From Anthoceros angustus (taxonomy: Eukaryota > Streptophyta > Anthocerotopsida > Anthocerotales > Anthocerotaceae): a stretch of DNA of 64,000 bases. Position numbers and translations under genes: made by a program. Where the stretch lies: assembly GCA_010909165.1 (NCBI GenBank), contig MU008170.1:992001-1056000 (forward strand), read 5' to 3'. Of this stretch, positions 44,441 to 57,290 are shown one piece after another; position 1 is the first letter of the stretch, and each line of letters starts with the position of its first letter. The notes below the pieces were generated by a model. The model did not search any database and was not told the origin of the DNA. It worked only from the letters and a program-made list of their open reading frames with translations.

Positions 44441-45149
44441 TTAGTGGATATCTTCCATTGCGTATGATCATGAGATATCTACGTGTGGTCCTACGTCTAA
44501 TCAAAGCAATGGGAGTAGGCAAGAGACTTGGCCTCGAGAGCTTTGCAACTCTCGAGTTTCGGGACCGCCTCGGGAGGCGTCTCTCAACAAGTGCAAGAGC
44601 ACTTGTTTTTGGTCCCATGTTGGATTACATTCCACACATCTTTTCGAGCAAGCTTTCCCCATAAAAACAAGGAGATCCCTACATGTATATAGCGCCCAAG
44701 TCATATTGGGTCCCCAAAGCCGACCTCCCACCACATGAGGCTCAACGTGCACACCTCACTTTTGCTGTCAATAACCACGAGCTTCCCTCCATAAAGATAG
44801 GGCTCAACTAAAGTTGGGGCCCCTTAGACCGCCAACCTCATATTCTGGTGCCCCACCACCCCTCGGCGCAAACTTTTGCTCCGCTTTCTTTTTGGGTTTG
44901 TAGAAACCCTTCTAAATAGCACGCCTTAAGTCGGGGCCCCTTAGACCGCCAACCTTGACCCTTGGTGCCCCACCACCCCAGCCTTTCCATCGCGGTAACC
45001 ATAAATCCCCACCTCCACATGTATAGCGCCCACCTTAAGTCAAGGCCCCTCGAAACGCCAACCTCATATTCTGGTGCCCCAACACCCCGGCGCTCTTCTC
45101 CTTGCTTTCCTTTTGGTTTATAACTTCCCTCAAGAAGGAGTGTCCCTCA

Positions 45150-45630
45150 AAACGATGTGTCGAATGTAATCCAACATGGGTATGCTCACACACGAATGGC
45201 AATTTCCAGCCAAAGTCGAAGAAATTTCGGTGGAGACTTCATTTACTTGCGTGTCAAGCAGAGATACCTTGACACCGCTAGCAGCATCTTGCAAGTGAAG
45301 GAGGTTAGACCTAATGGGGTACTCTTGCTATGATGGGCCGCGACGATCGACAACATGAAGAATTGTGCGGTCTATCACCTCCCAAACTGGACCCAACTAT
45401 TGTTACCGATTGGGTCCCTCCGCTTGATTACCCATGCCAAGTATGTAGGCCTCCGGATGATACAGAGCGATGCCGTTTTGTGATCAACATGATGGTGGTT
45501 ACCATGTGTTTTGCCTAAATCCACCACTAGTTGAGGTCCGGATCACTATTGTACAAGAAAACCAGCTACGGGCATAAACCATCCAGCTTCAGGCGGGGAG
45601 CGGGTGGAGAGGAAGAGGACTCATTTTTGC
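45150..45630 (+). pseudogene. Ty3/gypsy tail with PHD finger, U3 copy
   Basis: MMGRDDRQHEE and WVPPLDYPCQVCRPPDD read through in one frame (45330-45465). The finger itself then needs a frame change: CGATGCCGTTTTGTGATCAA replaces the GATCACTGTGATGG version. This copy is more broken than U2. Confidence 0.6.
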
Positions 45631-47221
45631 TACATGTTAGATGAGCAGTTGGGACATACTCGGACAGCCCCAATGTTCGATGAGATAGCTAGGAGATCCC
45701 TACATGTATAGCGCCCACCTTAAGTCAAGGCCCCTCGGCGCCCAGCTATACTAGCGGCCCCTTTATACCGGAGTCCCATGGCAACAAGTATACTCGGGCG
45801 GCCCCAACCTCGGCCATACTTGGGATACAGCTACAGTATACTCGGGGATCATAGTCCCAACTCTAGCTTCTTTAGGTTCCAATCGGTCTTTAGATTTTGT
45901 GAGGGCTTTAGTGGGATCATCCCCAGAACAACTATACTTGGGATGGTCCCAGAGAGAACACTAAGGACACCGCTTAGGGATGGAGTGAGTGACCCTTCGG
46001 CCTCAAGTGTTTGAGTGTCTTTGGCCGGAATTGCTATGGTGCGTGAAGAGTGCAGATGGGATGGTTCTAGTGGCAATTTCACCTCTTTCTATGATAAGCT
46101 CGTCGGCACTCTAAAACTCCTCCTCTTGTTGTGGTTAGAGGTAGCACGAAGAGCTCCCACTAATTGTCGTGTTGTGACCAATGTCAAGGGACAAACTATA
46201 GGAGGCGGGGTAATCTATGCTTCAAGAGAAAGACGAGGAAGAGCCAAAGCACGACTTCCACCCCAACTACGTAGAGATACTAAGGAGAAGAAGTTGGGAC
46301 GAAGGTCCTTGTTCTTTGATGACACCAACTCAAGATCGACACCTTGTAGCTCAGAAATGATCACCGCTAACAACACACAATAGTCGATTCTGTTTTAAAC
46401 TAAGCGGACACTTGAATGTGAGAGTCTAAGACTCAAGCATCTCCTTTGAATAAGTCATGTTTTACCTTAGGGAGGGCTTTAGTAAGTCATGCATTAGATC
46501 CGTGGGGATGTATTCAAGACAGATCGACTTAAAGCGCATCTCGGATGAAATGGTAATGAATCTCGATGTCCTTAATGCGTGCACGGGACTCATGGCGCGC
46601 GATTGTTGCGTCCGAGATTGTCGTGTATGCGTGTCGGAGTGTCCTCTCCCAAGACTCGATGCCGCGAGTGGAGCGATAACTTAAGAAGGTTCCACATAAC
46701 GTATAAAAATATGGTATATGGATTATATAAAATGGGTTTAAAAAGGACTTTGAGCCTCCTTTGGCTTTGGCTTCTATGGATTGAGTATTTGAACTAAGTT
46801 TTCTAGCTAGTGACCATGAAGCTTCATGTCATCGTAATGACTTGGCTTTGGCTTCATGGATTGAGTATTTGAACTAAGTTTTCTAGCTAGTGACCATGAA
46901 GCCCATGTCATCGTAATGACTTCGTCCGTCGTACCATATGGTGATGGTGTGAGTCATTCTTGCACCTTCACCAGCTCATACCGCCAGCATGACACCGCCT
47001 CGCACTGTGTCGCACCTTCCACGTCGATCGGCCGTCCAATGCTCCGCACTTGGGCACCACCACGAACACTGCACACTCGACACTTCAGCCCGTGACAACC
47101 TCACCGATGAAAACACGAGGCACGCATGGAAAGCTAACCCCTCACCATCCCTCCCTTCACAATTGTCGTGCAAACCGGATCCTCTATGAGAGGCGCGCCT
47201 CACGAACCGAGCCAAGAGCAC

Positions 47222-47575
47222 TCGCTTGCGCTTTCATCCACTAAAGTTGAGTATAAGGCCACAGCGGGCATGGAAGGAGTTAGAGTGGGAAAGGCAACTT
47301 TTGGAATGAATCCACTTACCTCAAAGTGCTCCACTAAGCTTCTATGTGAAAGCATGTAGGCTATTGCCCTTTCTCCAATCCTTGGTTTCATGCAAGAACC
47401 AAGCACATTGAGCTAAACCACCATTATATCCATGGCGCCGAAAGGGGCATTGTGAAAGTGGAATACATTAGTCTTGATGAGAATCAAATATTTTTACAAA
47501 GGGCCCGCCAAAGCCAAAGCATTTCAAGCATATGGCTGCCCTTGGGCTCAGTGTTCACTCGCCTATGTATCAGTT
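47222..47575 (+). pseudogene. Ty1/copia RNase H tail, U3 copy
   Basis: LALSSTKVEYKATAG reads cleanly here (47220-47265), which is the best evidence for copia RNase H. The rest follows as in the other units. Confidence 0.65.
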
Positions 47576-47739
47576 GATATCTACCTTGTGAGCGCCTGTT
47601 GATTCTTATTGCCTCTAGGGCTCTGGAGCTGCTCGCCTTCTTCTGCTCAAAATGACGTATTCATGATGGTAGTCTCTGGGGATGAAGCTACACTATGAAA
47701 TCTAGGCGTGAGAGGTAATTTCATATGGGTCATGTTTTA

Positions 47740-48590
47740 GGAGGTCATATCTTTTCTTTTCTTTGTGATTTCTTGGTTGGGTTGTAGTGAAGGTTCTAGT
47801 CATTTTCGCTTTCTTTGTGAGGATTTTTGGTTTGTTTTGTTTCTAGCCGTTTTGGGACGTTTTTCCTCTTTTGTTTTGTTTTCCTTTGTTATTTTTGGGT
47901 TGGGTTGTAGTTGAAGGTTCGGTCTCTTTTCGGATAATTTTGAGGTTTTTTGGTTGTTTTGTCTCTAGTTTCTTATTTTGGGAGGTTATCAATGCTATTT
48001 TCCAATTTTTGGGTTGGGTTGTAGCTTTAGGTTCCAATCTCTTTTCGGATGTTTGTGGGGGCTTTTGGTTCTCTTTTTCGCTTTTTGTGTGAGGTTATTT
48101 TTGTTATTGTTTTCCTTTTTGGATTGTAGCAAGGTCCAATCTCTTTTGATTTTTGTGAGGCTTTTGGTTCTCTTGTATCTAGCTTCTTTAGGTTCCAATC
48201 TCTTTTCGGATTTTTGTGAGGGCTTTTGGTTCTCTTGTTTAGCTTTAAGTTCCAATCTCTTTTCGGATTTTGTGAGGGCTTTTGGTTCTTGTTTCTAGCT
48301 TCTTTAGGTTCCAATCTCTTTTCGGATTTTGTGAGGGCTTTTGGTTCTCTTGTTTCTAGCTTCTTTAGGTTCCAATCTCTTTTCGGATTCAATCGGTCTT
48401 TAGATTTTTGTGAGGTTTTTTTGATTGTTTTGTTTCTAGCTTCTTTTGGGAGGTTATTTTTGTTATTGTTTTTCCTTTTGGGTTGGATTGTAGCTGAAGG
48501 TTCCAATCTCTTTTTGGATTTTTGAGGGCCTTGTTGGTTCTAGTGTCCTTTTGGGAGGTTATTTATTTTGCTTTTCTTTGTGATCTTTTG
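47740..48590. repeat. T/G-rich minisatellite, U3
   Basis: Shorter than in U1 and U2. It includes an uninterrupted insertion-site copy at about 47840. Confidence 0.9.
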
Positions 48591-49555
48591 GTTGTTAGTG
48601 GATATCTTCCATTGCTTATGATCATGAGATATCTACGTGGTCCCACGTCTAATCAAAGCAATGGGAGTAGGCAGAGACTTGGCCTCGAGAGCTTTGCAAC
48701 TCTCGAGTTTCGGGACCGCCTCGGAGGCGTCTCTCAACAAGTGCAAGAGCACTTGTTTTGTCCCATGTTGGATTACATTCCCACACATCTTTTCGAGCAA
48801 GCTTTCCCATAAAAACAAGGAGATCCCTACATGTATATAGCGCCCAAGTCATATGGTCAAGGACCTCCCACCACATGAGGCTCAACGTGCACACCTCACT
48901 TTTTGCACAGGCAATAACCACGAGCTTCCCTCCATAAAGATAGGGCTCAACTAAAGTTGGGGCCCCCACAATATGAGCCACAGTGCCCCACCACCCCTCG
49001 GCGCAAACTTTTGCTCCGCTTTCTTTTGGGTTGTAGAAACCCAACCCTTCCCTCCATAAAGATAGGGCTCAACTAAAGTTGGGGCCCACAAGCTCGCAGC
49101 CACAGTGCCCCACCACCCGCGCAAACTTTTGCTTTTCTTTTGGGTTGTAGAAACTAACCAGTAGCTTCCTCCATAAAGATAGGGCTCAACTAAAGTTGAG
49201 CCCCAAATGCCAAGTCAACCTGTGACCATCGGGCGCAAACTTTTGCTCCGCTTTTTGTAGAAACCCTTCTAAATATACCTTAAGTCCCCTTACCAACCTT
49301 GACCCACGGTGCCCCACCACCCCAGGCAAACTACTTCTCCACTTCCGTATCGGTAACCATCCCCACCTCCACATGTATAGCGCCCACCTTAAGTCAAGGC
49401 CCCTCAGCGCCAACCTCATCTTTCCTGGTGCCCCAACACCCCAGTCGCTCTTCTCCTTGCTTTCCTTTTGGTTTATAACTTCCCTCAAGAAGTGTCGCTT
49501 CCCTCAAAGCGATGTTGAATGTAATCCAACATGGGTATGCTCACACGGACGTCCC

Positions 49556-49945
49556 GAGCGAAGAAATCAAACCAAATCCCTCACAGCGAAAAATGACTAG
49601 AACCTTCACTACAACAAAACCGATCACGAAGGATATACCTCAAAACATGACCCATATGATACCTCTCCCTAGATTTCTAGTGAACTATTCAGGACCTCAT
49701 CTTGATATCGTCATTTTGAGCGGGAAGGCGGGCAGCTCCGACTAGACTGAATTAACTAAACCCAACCCTTCTGATTCTCCCAAAATGGCTAAAGACCATA
49801 GCCCTCATCCAGGGCTGCTTGAGCTGCCCATGGGATGCGTAACCTGGCTAGAAACAGGAACCAGCCCTTCCGGGTTGGAACTACACTAGAAACGAGAACC
49901 ACTCTGGATCCAAGAGATTGAACCTAGCTGAAACAGAGACAGCCC
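49556..49945 (-). repeat. Inverted copy of the copia/minisatellite junction segment
   Basis: GAAATCAAACCAAATCCCTC, AAAAATGACTAGAACCTTC, ACATGACCCATATGATACCT and CTAGATTTC are the reverse complement of the stretch at about 43035-43180. The last part (GAACCACTCTGGATCCAAGA, GATTGAACCTAGCTG) is the reverse complement of minisatellite units. The segment also holds more diverged bases than forward copies. Confidence 0.75.
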
Positions 49946-51120
49946 TCACTTTTTATTTTTGGTTGGGTTGTAGTTGAAGGTTCGAGTCTCTTTTCGGATT
50001 TTTGAGGTTTTGGTTGTTTTGTCTCTAGTTTCTTATGGGAGGTTATCAATGCTATTTTCCAATTTTTGGGTTGGGTTAGCTTTAGGTTCCAATCTCTTTT
50101 CGGATTTTTGAGGGCTTTTTGGTTCTCTTGTTTAGCTTCTTTAGGTTCCCATCTCTTTTGATTTTGTGAGGGCTTTTGGTTCTCTTGTTTCTAGATTCTT
50201 TAGGGAGCTTTTGGTTATTGTTTCTAGCTTCTTTAGGTTCCCATCTCTTGGATTTTTGAGGCTTTTTGGTTCTCTTGTTTCTAGATTCTTTAGGTCCAAC
50301 CTCTTATCAGTTTTTATGAGGGCTTTTTGGTTCTCTTGTTTCTAGCTTCGTTTTGGGAGGTTATTTCCTCTTTGTTATCTTTTCCTTTTTATTTTTGGTT
50401 GGGTTGTGAAGGTTCGAGTCTCTTTTGATTTTGTGAGGGCTTTTTGGTTGTTTTGTCTTTAGCTTCTTATTTTGGGAGGTTATCATTGTTATTTTTATTT
50501 TTGGGTTGGTTGTAGAAGGTTCCAATCTCTTTTCGGATGTTTGTGGGGGCTTTTGGTTCTCTTGTTTCTTCTTTTGTGTGAGGTTATTTTTGTTATTGTT
50601 TTTCCTTTTGGTTGGATTGTAGTGAAGGTCCAATCTCTTCGGATTTTGTGAGGGCTTTTTGGTTCTCTTGTATCTAGCTTCTTTAGGTTCCAATCTCTTT
50701 TTGGATTTTTGTGAGGGCTTTTTGGTTCTCTTGTTTCTTCTTGAGTTCAATCTCTTTTTGGATTTTGTGAGGCTTTTGGTTGTTGTTTCTAGCTTCTTTA
50801 GGTTCCAATCTCTTTTCGGATTTTGTGAGGCTTTTGGTTCTCTTGTTTCTAGCTTCTTATTTTGGGAGGTTATCATTGTTATTTTTATTTTTGGTTGGGT
50901 TGTAGCTAAAGGTTCCAATCGGTCTTTAGATTTTGTGAGGTTTTTGATTGTTTTGTTTCTAGCTTCTTTTGGGAGGTTATTTTTGTTATTGTTTTTCCTT
51001 TTGGGTTGGATTGTAGAAGGTTCCATCACTTTTGGATTTTTGAGGGCCTTGACCGTTTGGTTCTAGTGTCTCTCTTTTGGGAGGTTATTTATTTTTGCTT
51101 TTCTTTTGTGATCTTTTGGT
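49945..51120. repeat. T/G-rich minisatellite, U3b
   Basis: Same unit as the others. The minus strand is open for over 220 codons, but the translation is repetitive Lys/Arg/Asn/Thr-rich sequence. Confidence 0.9.
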
Positions 51121-51884
51121 TGTTAGTGGATATCTTCCATTGCTTATGATCATGAGATATCTACGTGTGGTCCCACGTCTAATCAAAGCAATGGGAGTAG
51201 GCAGAGACTTGGCCTCGAGAGCTTTGCAACTCTCGAGTTGGGACCGCCTGGGCGTCTCTCAACAAGTGCAAGAGCACTTGTTTTTGTCCCATGTTGGATT
51301 ACATTCCACACATCTTTTCGAGCAAGCTTTCCGAAAAACAAGGAGATCCCTACATGTATATAGCGCCCAAGTCATATGGGGTCCCCAAAGCCGACCTCCC
51401 ACCACATGAGGCTCAGCGTGCACACCTCACTTTTGCACATCGGCAATAACCCGAGCTTCCCTCCATAAAGATAGGGCTCAACTAAAGTTGGGGCCCCCAC
51501 AAATATAGCTTGACGGTGCCCCACCACCTAAAAACTTTGCTCCGCTTTCTTTTGGGTTGTAGAAACCCTTCTAAATAGCACGCCTTAAGTCGGGGCCCCT
51601 TGTACCTGGTGACCACCTGCAAACGCTCCGCTTTCTTTTGGGTTGTAGAAACCCTTCTAAATAACCACTTAACCGAGCCAACCTTGCCCTGCACCACCCC
51701 AGGAGCAAACTACTTCTCCCACTTAATGTAACCATAAATCCCCACCTCCACATGTATAGCGCCCACCTTAAGTCAAGGCCCCTCGGCGCCAACCTCATCT
51801 TCCACAGTGCTAACACCCCATGCTCTTCTCCTTGCTTTCCTTTTGGTTTATAACTTCCCTCAAGAAGGAGTGTCGCCTCAAAAC

Positions 51885-52330
51885 GATGTGTCGAATGTAA
51901 TCCAACATGGGTATGCTCACACCCAATGGCAATTTCAGCCAAAGTCGAAGAAATTTTGGTGGAGACTTCATTTACTTGCGTGTCAAGCAGAGATACCTTC
52001 GACACCGCTAGCACCGACGCATCTGCAAGTGAAGGAGGTTAGACCTAATGGGGTACTCTTTTCGTGATGGACGCTTTGACGATACAACATGAAGAATTAT
52101 GCGGTCTATCACCTCCCAAACTGGACCCAACTATTGTTACCCGATTGGGTCCCTCCGCTTGATTACCCATGCCAAGTATGTAGGCCTCCGGATGATCTGA
52201 GTGATGCTTTGTGATCACCGTGATGGTGGTTACCATGTGTTTTGCCTAAATCCACCACTAGGGAGGTCCGGATCACTATTGTACAAGAAAACCAGCTACA
52301 GGCATAAACCATCCGAGCTTAGCGGTGGGG
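51885..52330 (+). pseudogene. Ty3/gypsy tail with PHD finger, U4 copy
   Basis: It follows the U2 copy but is frameshifted several times. Inside the finger GATACAGGCGATGCC reads GATCTGAGTGATGC. Confidence 0.6.
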
Positions 52331-53849
52331 GCGGTGGAACAGAGGACTCATTTTTGCTACATGTTAGATGAGAGCGGTTGGACATACTGGACAGCCCCAA
52401 TGTTCGATGAGATAGCTAGGACATACTGGGGCGGCCCGGCCCATGGCAACAAGTATACTCGGGGCAGTCAGCTCGGCTATGGGCCTCGGTCAGCTATACT
52501 CGGGGCAGTCCCATGGCAACAAGTATACTCGGACAGCCCCAACCTCGGCCATGAGGGCGATCCGCTCTGGTATACTCGGGGCTCATAGTCCCAACTCTGC
52601 TACACATCCCGCTCTGACTTTAGTCGGGGATCCATCAATAACTATACTTGGGATGGTCCCGTAGAACACTAAGGACAAGCGATTAGGGATGGAGTGAGTG
52701 ACCCTTTCGGCCGAAGTGTTTGAGTGTCTTTGCTGGAATTGCTATGGTGCGTGAAGAGTGCAGATGGGATGGTTCTAGTGGCAATTTCACCTCTTTCTAT
52801 GATAAGCTCGTCGGCACTCTAAAAACTCCTACTCTTGTTGTGGTTAGAGGTAGCAAGAGCTCCCACTAATTGTACAATGTCGTGTTGTGACCGTGTCAAG
52901 GGACAAACTATAGGAGGCGGGGTAATCTATACTCAAGAGAAAGACGAGGAAGAGCCAAAGCACGACTTCCACCCCAACTACGAGAGATACTAAGGAGAAG
53001 AAGTTGGGAGAAGGTCCTTGTTCTTTGATGACACCAACTCAAGATCGACACCTTGTAGCATAGAAATGATCACCACCTAACAACACACAATAGTCGATTC
53101 TTTTTAAACTAAGCGGACACTTGAATCTTTGTAAGTCTAAGACTCAAGCATCTCCTTTGAATAAGTCATGTTTTTACCTTAGGGAGGGCTTTAGCAAGGT
53201 GTCACCATTAGATCCCGTGGGGATGTATTCAAGAGATCGACTTAAAGAAGCGCATCTCGGATGAAATGGTAATGAATCTCGATGTCCTTGCGTGCACCGG
53301 GACTCATGGCGCACGCGATTGTTGCGTCCGAGATTGTCGGTACGTGTCGGGAGTGTCCTCTCCCAAGACTCGATGCCGAGTGGAGCGATAACAGAAGGTT
53401 CCACATAACGTATAAAAATATGGTATATGGATTATATAAAATCGTATTACAGGACTTTGAGCCTCCTTTGGCTTTGGCTTCTATGGATTGAGTATTTGAA
53501 CTAAGTTTTCTAGCTAGTGACCATGAAGCGACTTCATGTCATCGTAATGACTTTCCGTGCACCATATGGTGATGGTATGTGAGTCATTCTTGCACCTTCA
53601 CCAGCTCATACCTCGCCCGAAAGCCCCAGTGTCGCCTTCCACGTCGGTATCTGAAGCGTCGTCCAATGCTCCGCACTTGGGCACCACAGCGCCTCGGCAC
53701 ACTCCACCGCCATTGACGACAACCTCACCGATGAAAACACGAGGCACGCATGGAAAGCTAACCCCTCACCATCCCTCCCTTCACAATTGTCCCGCAAACC
53801 GGATCCTCTATATGAGGCGCCTCACGAACCGAGCCAAGGCGAGCGGTCT

Positions 53850-54190
53850 GCGCTTTCATCCACTAAAGTTGAGTATAAGGCCACGCATGGAAGGAGTTAG
53901 AGTGGGAAAGGCAACTTTTGGAATGAATCCACTTACCTCAAAGTGCTCCCACTAAGCTTCTATGTGAAAGCATGTAGGCTATTGCCCTTTCTCCAATCCT
54001 TGGTTTCATGCAAGAACCAAGCACATTGAGCTAAACCACCATTATATCCATGGCGTCGTGAAAGGGGCATTGTGAAAGTGGAATACATTAGTCTTGATGA
54101 GAATCACTAATATTTTTACAAAGGGCTGCCAAAGCCAAAGCATTTCAAGCATATGGCTGCCCTTGGGCTCGAGTGTTCACTCGCCTATGT
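53850..54190 (+). pseudogene. Ty1/copia RNase H tail, U4 copy
   Basis: Same blocks as the other units. KHIEL..HHYIHG and KVEYISLDEN are recognisable at 54020-54105. Confidence 0.6.
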
Positions 54191-54379
54191 ATCGAGTTGA
54201 TATCTACCTTGTCGTGGCGGGCACTTGATTCTTATTGCCTCTAGGGCTCGGAGCACCTCCTTCTTCTGCTCAAAATGGCGTATTCATCAGTCGGTAGTCT
54301 CAAGGATGAAGCTACACTATGAAATCTAGGCGTGAGAGGTATCAGACATATGGGTCATGTTTTAGGAGGCCATATCTTT

Positions 54380-55530
54380 TTTTCTTTTCTTTTGTGATTT
54401 CTTGGTTGGGTTGTAGCTGAAGGTTCTAGTTGTTTTTCGCTTTCTTTGTGAGGGATTTTTGGTTAGTTTTGTTTCTAGCTTCGTTCTTTGGGACGTTTTT
54501 TCCTCTTTTGTTTTTGTTTTCCTTTGTTATTTTTGGGTTGGGTTGTAGTTGAAGGTTCCGGTCTCTTTTCAGATAATTTTGAGGGTTTTTTGGTTGTTTT
54601 GTCTCTAGTTTCTTAATTTGGGAGGTTATCAATGCTATTTTCCAATTTTTGGGTTGCGTTGTAGCTTTAGGTTCCAATCTCTTTTCAGATTTTTGTGAGG
54701 GCTTTTTGGTTCTCTTGTTTCTAGCTTCTTTAGGTTCCAATCTCTTTTGATTTTGTGAGGGCTTTTTGGTTCTCTTGTTTCTAGATTCTTTAGGGTCCAA
54801 TCTCTTATCGGATTTTGTGAGGGCTTTTGGTTCTCTTGTTTCTACCGTTTTGGGAGGTTATTTCCTCTTTTGTTTATCTTTTCCTTTGTTATTTTGGGTT
54901 GGGTTGTAGAAGGTTCGAGTCTCTTTTCAGATTTTGTGAGGGCTTTTTGGTTGTTTTGTCTTTAGCTTCTTATTTTGGGAGGTTATCATTGTTATTTTTA
55001 TTTTGGGTTGGGTTGTAGCTAAAGGTTCCAATCTCTTTTCGGATGTTTGTGGGGGCTTTTGGTTCTCTTGTTTCTTGCTTTTTTGTGAGGTTATTTTTTG
55101 TTATTTTTTCCTTTTGGGTTGGATTGTAGTTGAAGGGTCCAATCTCTTTTGATTTTGTGAGGGCTTTTGGTTCTCTTGTTTCTAGCTTCTTTAGGTTCCA
55201 ATCTCTTTTCGGATTTTGTGAGGGCTTTTTGGTTCTCTTGTTTCTATTGCTTTAAGTTCCAATCTCTTTTCGGATTTTTGTGAGGGCTTTTTGGTTCTCT
55301 TGTTTCTAGCTTCTTTAGGTTCCAATCTCTTTTTGGATTTTTGTGAGGGCTTTTTGGTTCTCTTGTTTCTAGCTTCTTATTTTGGGAGGTTATCATTGTT
55401 ATTTTTTATTTTTTGGTTGGGTTGTAGCTGAAGGTACCAATCGGTCTTTAGATTTTTGTGAGGTTTTTTTGATTGTTTTGTTTCTAGCTTCTTTTTTGGG
55501 AGGTTATTTTTGTTATTTTTTTTCCTTGGG
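54380..55530. repeat. T/G-rich minisatellite, U4
   Basis: Same unit. It includes a full empty-site version of the CACTA insertion point at about 54470 (TTTGTTTCTAGCTTCGTTCT). Confidence 0.9.
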
Positions 55531-55736
55531 TAAGTAAGAAAGCGTTTTTCATAACGTTCCAGATACCCTTATTTTCCGGCCGCCGCTATTGATGGCTTCC
55601 GGCCGTTCATTTTAACTCTATGGTAGGTGGCATATGCATTTGGCGGCATAGTAGCGAGAATAACTTGGGCCCCTCCATTACTTGAAATCTATTTAGGATT
55701 TGGCAATCAAGTGATTTGTCTCTCAACGGCTTCCCG

Positions 55737-57270
55737 CCTCCTCTGCGGTCAAGTCATGTACCACACACCACCACCTTTTATCACACTTGATAGATGCGTA
55801 ACCTTGACTCTGAGTCCAACACAATGCTCCACTTCACACACTCCGAGGCAGGCGATGTGGGTTTCCGTGTTATGTGCCCTTTCATTCCTTGACCACTACC
55901 TTGATTGCTATGTTATTAACAAAATGTAGATGTGCGGGGTCAAGCGGATGAAGATTTCGGGCAAAATCAAGATGTTTCTGATTCAAAGAGTCCACACGAT
56001 CCCGTAAACAAAGTGAAAAGGCAAGTCTTGGTGGCCCCTCAGTCTCGCCGAGCAAATGCAAAGTCCTTGCGCTCTCCATACAAAGTATGTATTCTTTGGC
56101 CGATAGGTGAGTCGTCGGGTATCGTCTTCGTCATACTCATTGGCATAGGTTTGTGTTGGTGGCTCGATCCGTAGATGCGTGTTGCGAGGTCGAGGTGGAG
56201 AAGAACTCACTCCGCAGTCTCGTATTAGGCTTGCCGTATCGTGATCACATAAACAAACACGTGGTTGGTCAAACTACCTTGCAAGCGATGTGCAATCGAT
56301 AGTGCGAAGGACGCGCCATGAGCAGCGGGTGTGTGGGCCTTATGTTGGGTATGGGTTAAAGAACAGCCGAAGCCACGGACCACATATTCAGGTCCTTGTT
56401 CCTCCATACATGGGCATAAGGACAATAACTCGGACCTCGTTACGGTAGCGTTTATTCTGGTGGCGCGAGAGTGGGGTTGCTGCCGCTTAAAACCGAACCC
56501 GAATTGAAGTCCTTCTTCTGCGGTCAAGTACCACACCACCACCTTTTATCACACTTGCCGCGGTAGTCGAAGAACCTTGAAAGCGCCACGAGTCCAACAC
56601 AATGCTCCACTTCACACTCCCAAGACGCAGGCGATGTGGGTTTCCGTGTTATGTGCCCTTTCATTCCTTGACCACTACCAACGATTGCTATGTTATTAAC
56701 AAAATGTAGATGGTCAAGAATGGGAAAGATTCGGGCAAAATCAAGATGTTTCAGCCCAAAGAGTCCTCAACTTTCGTAAACAAAGTGAAAGGCAAGTGCT
56801 GGCCGCCTCCGTCTCCGCCAGCAAATGCAAAGTCCTTGCCGCTCCCAGCCAAAAGTATGTATTCTTTGGCCGATAGTGAGTCGTCGGAGTCGTGCCTCGG
56901 CCTGCCATACTCATTGGCATAGGTTTGTGTTGGTGGCTCGATCCGTAGATGCGTGTTGCGTGTCCGTGGTGGAAGAACTCACCTACGCCTAAGTATTAGG
57001 CTTGCCCGATGCATGATATAAACAAACACGTAGTTGAGTCAAACTACCTTGCAAGCGATGTGCAATCGATAGTGAAGGACATCGCGAACGCGCCGGGTGT
57101 GTGGAACTGTATGTTGGGTATGGGTTAAAGAACATCAAACGCAGCACACATATTCCACCTCCCATACATAGATAAGGACAATAACTCGACCTCACACGCT
57201 GCTTGTTACTGACGGCGCGAAATTAGGGTTTTGCCAGCCCTTAAAACCCAACCAGAAGTCCTTCTTCTAC
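55737..57270. repeat. Two tandem copies of a 775-bp segment
   Basis: CTGCGGTCAAGT, GCGATGTGGGTTTCCGTGTT, TGTGCCCTTTCATTCCTTGA, GTTTGTGTTGGTGGCTCGAT and GCAAGCGATGTGCAATCGAT occur once in each copy, with spacing of about 775 bp (55853 and 56631 for the second). Each copy has a 70-codon open stretch (56710-56922 in the second: MVKNGKDSGKIKMFQPKESS, then Pro/Ser-rich). That stretch ends at a GTTTGTGTTGG that could be a splice site. Function is unknown. The end of the second copy runs into the possible exon at 57291. Confidence 0.8.
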
Positions 57271-57290
57271 ACAAAGTTCCGAAGCCGCAA

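Larger units (their letters stand above)
40595..45149. repeat. Macrosatellite unit U2
   Basis: A full unit of about 4.55 kb: gypsy tail 40595-41100, TACTCGG repeat 41100-41310, unrecognised 41310-42560, copia tail 42565-42925, T/G minisatellite 43085-44440 and C-rich spacer 44440-45149. Confidence 0.85.
45150..49499. repeat. Macrosatellite unit U3
   Basis: A unit of about 4.35 kb with the usual order. Its C-rich spacer (48870-49470) is expanded by three to four copies of a CTCCATAAAGATAGGGCTCA, ACTAAAGTTGGGGCCC block. A short duplication of GGCTTTGGCTTC..TGGATTGA lies at 46760-46905. Confidence 0.8.
49500..51884. repeat. Truncated macrosatellite unit U3b with internal inversion
   Basis: It starts with the first 55 bp of a gypsy tail (AATGTAATCCAACATGGGTA). 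It then has an inverted segment (49556-49945), a minisatellite (49945-51120) and a C-rich spacer (51125-51884). It lacks the PHD finger, TACTCGG repeat and most of the copia tail. Confidence 0.8.
51885..55530. repeat. Macrosatellite unit U4, last unit
   Basis: It keeps the usual order from gypsy tail through minisatellite. It ends abruptly inside the minisatellite at about 55530 (TTTTTTCCTTGGGTAAGTAA), where non-repeat sequence begins. This is the edge of the macrosatellite. Confidence 0.85.

Noticed and set aside
49614-49625. CACTACAACAAA as a second CACTA terminus
   Set aside because: It is the reverse complement of TTGTAG(C)TGAAGG in the minisatellite, inside the inverted segment. No matching terminus or subterminal motif is nearby.
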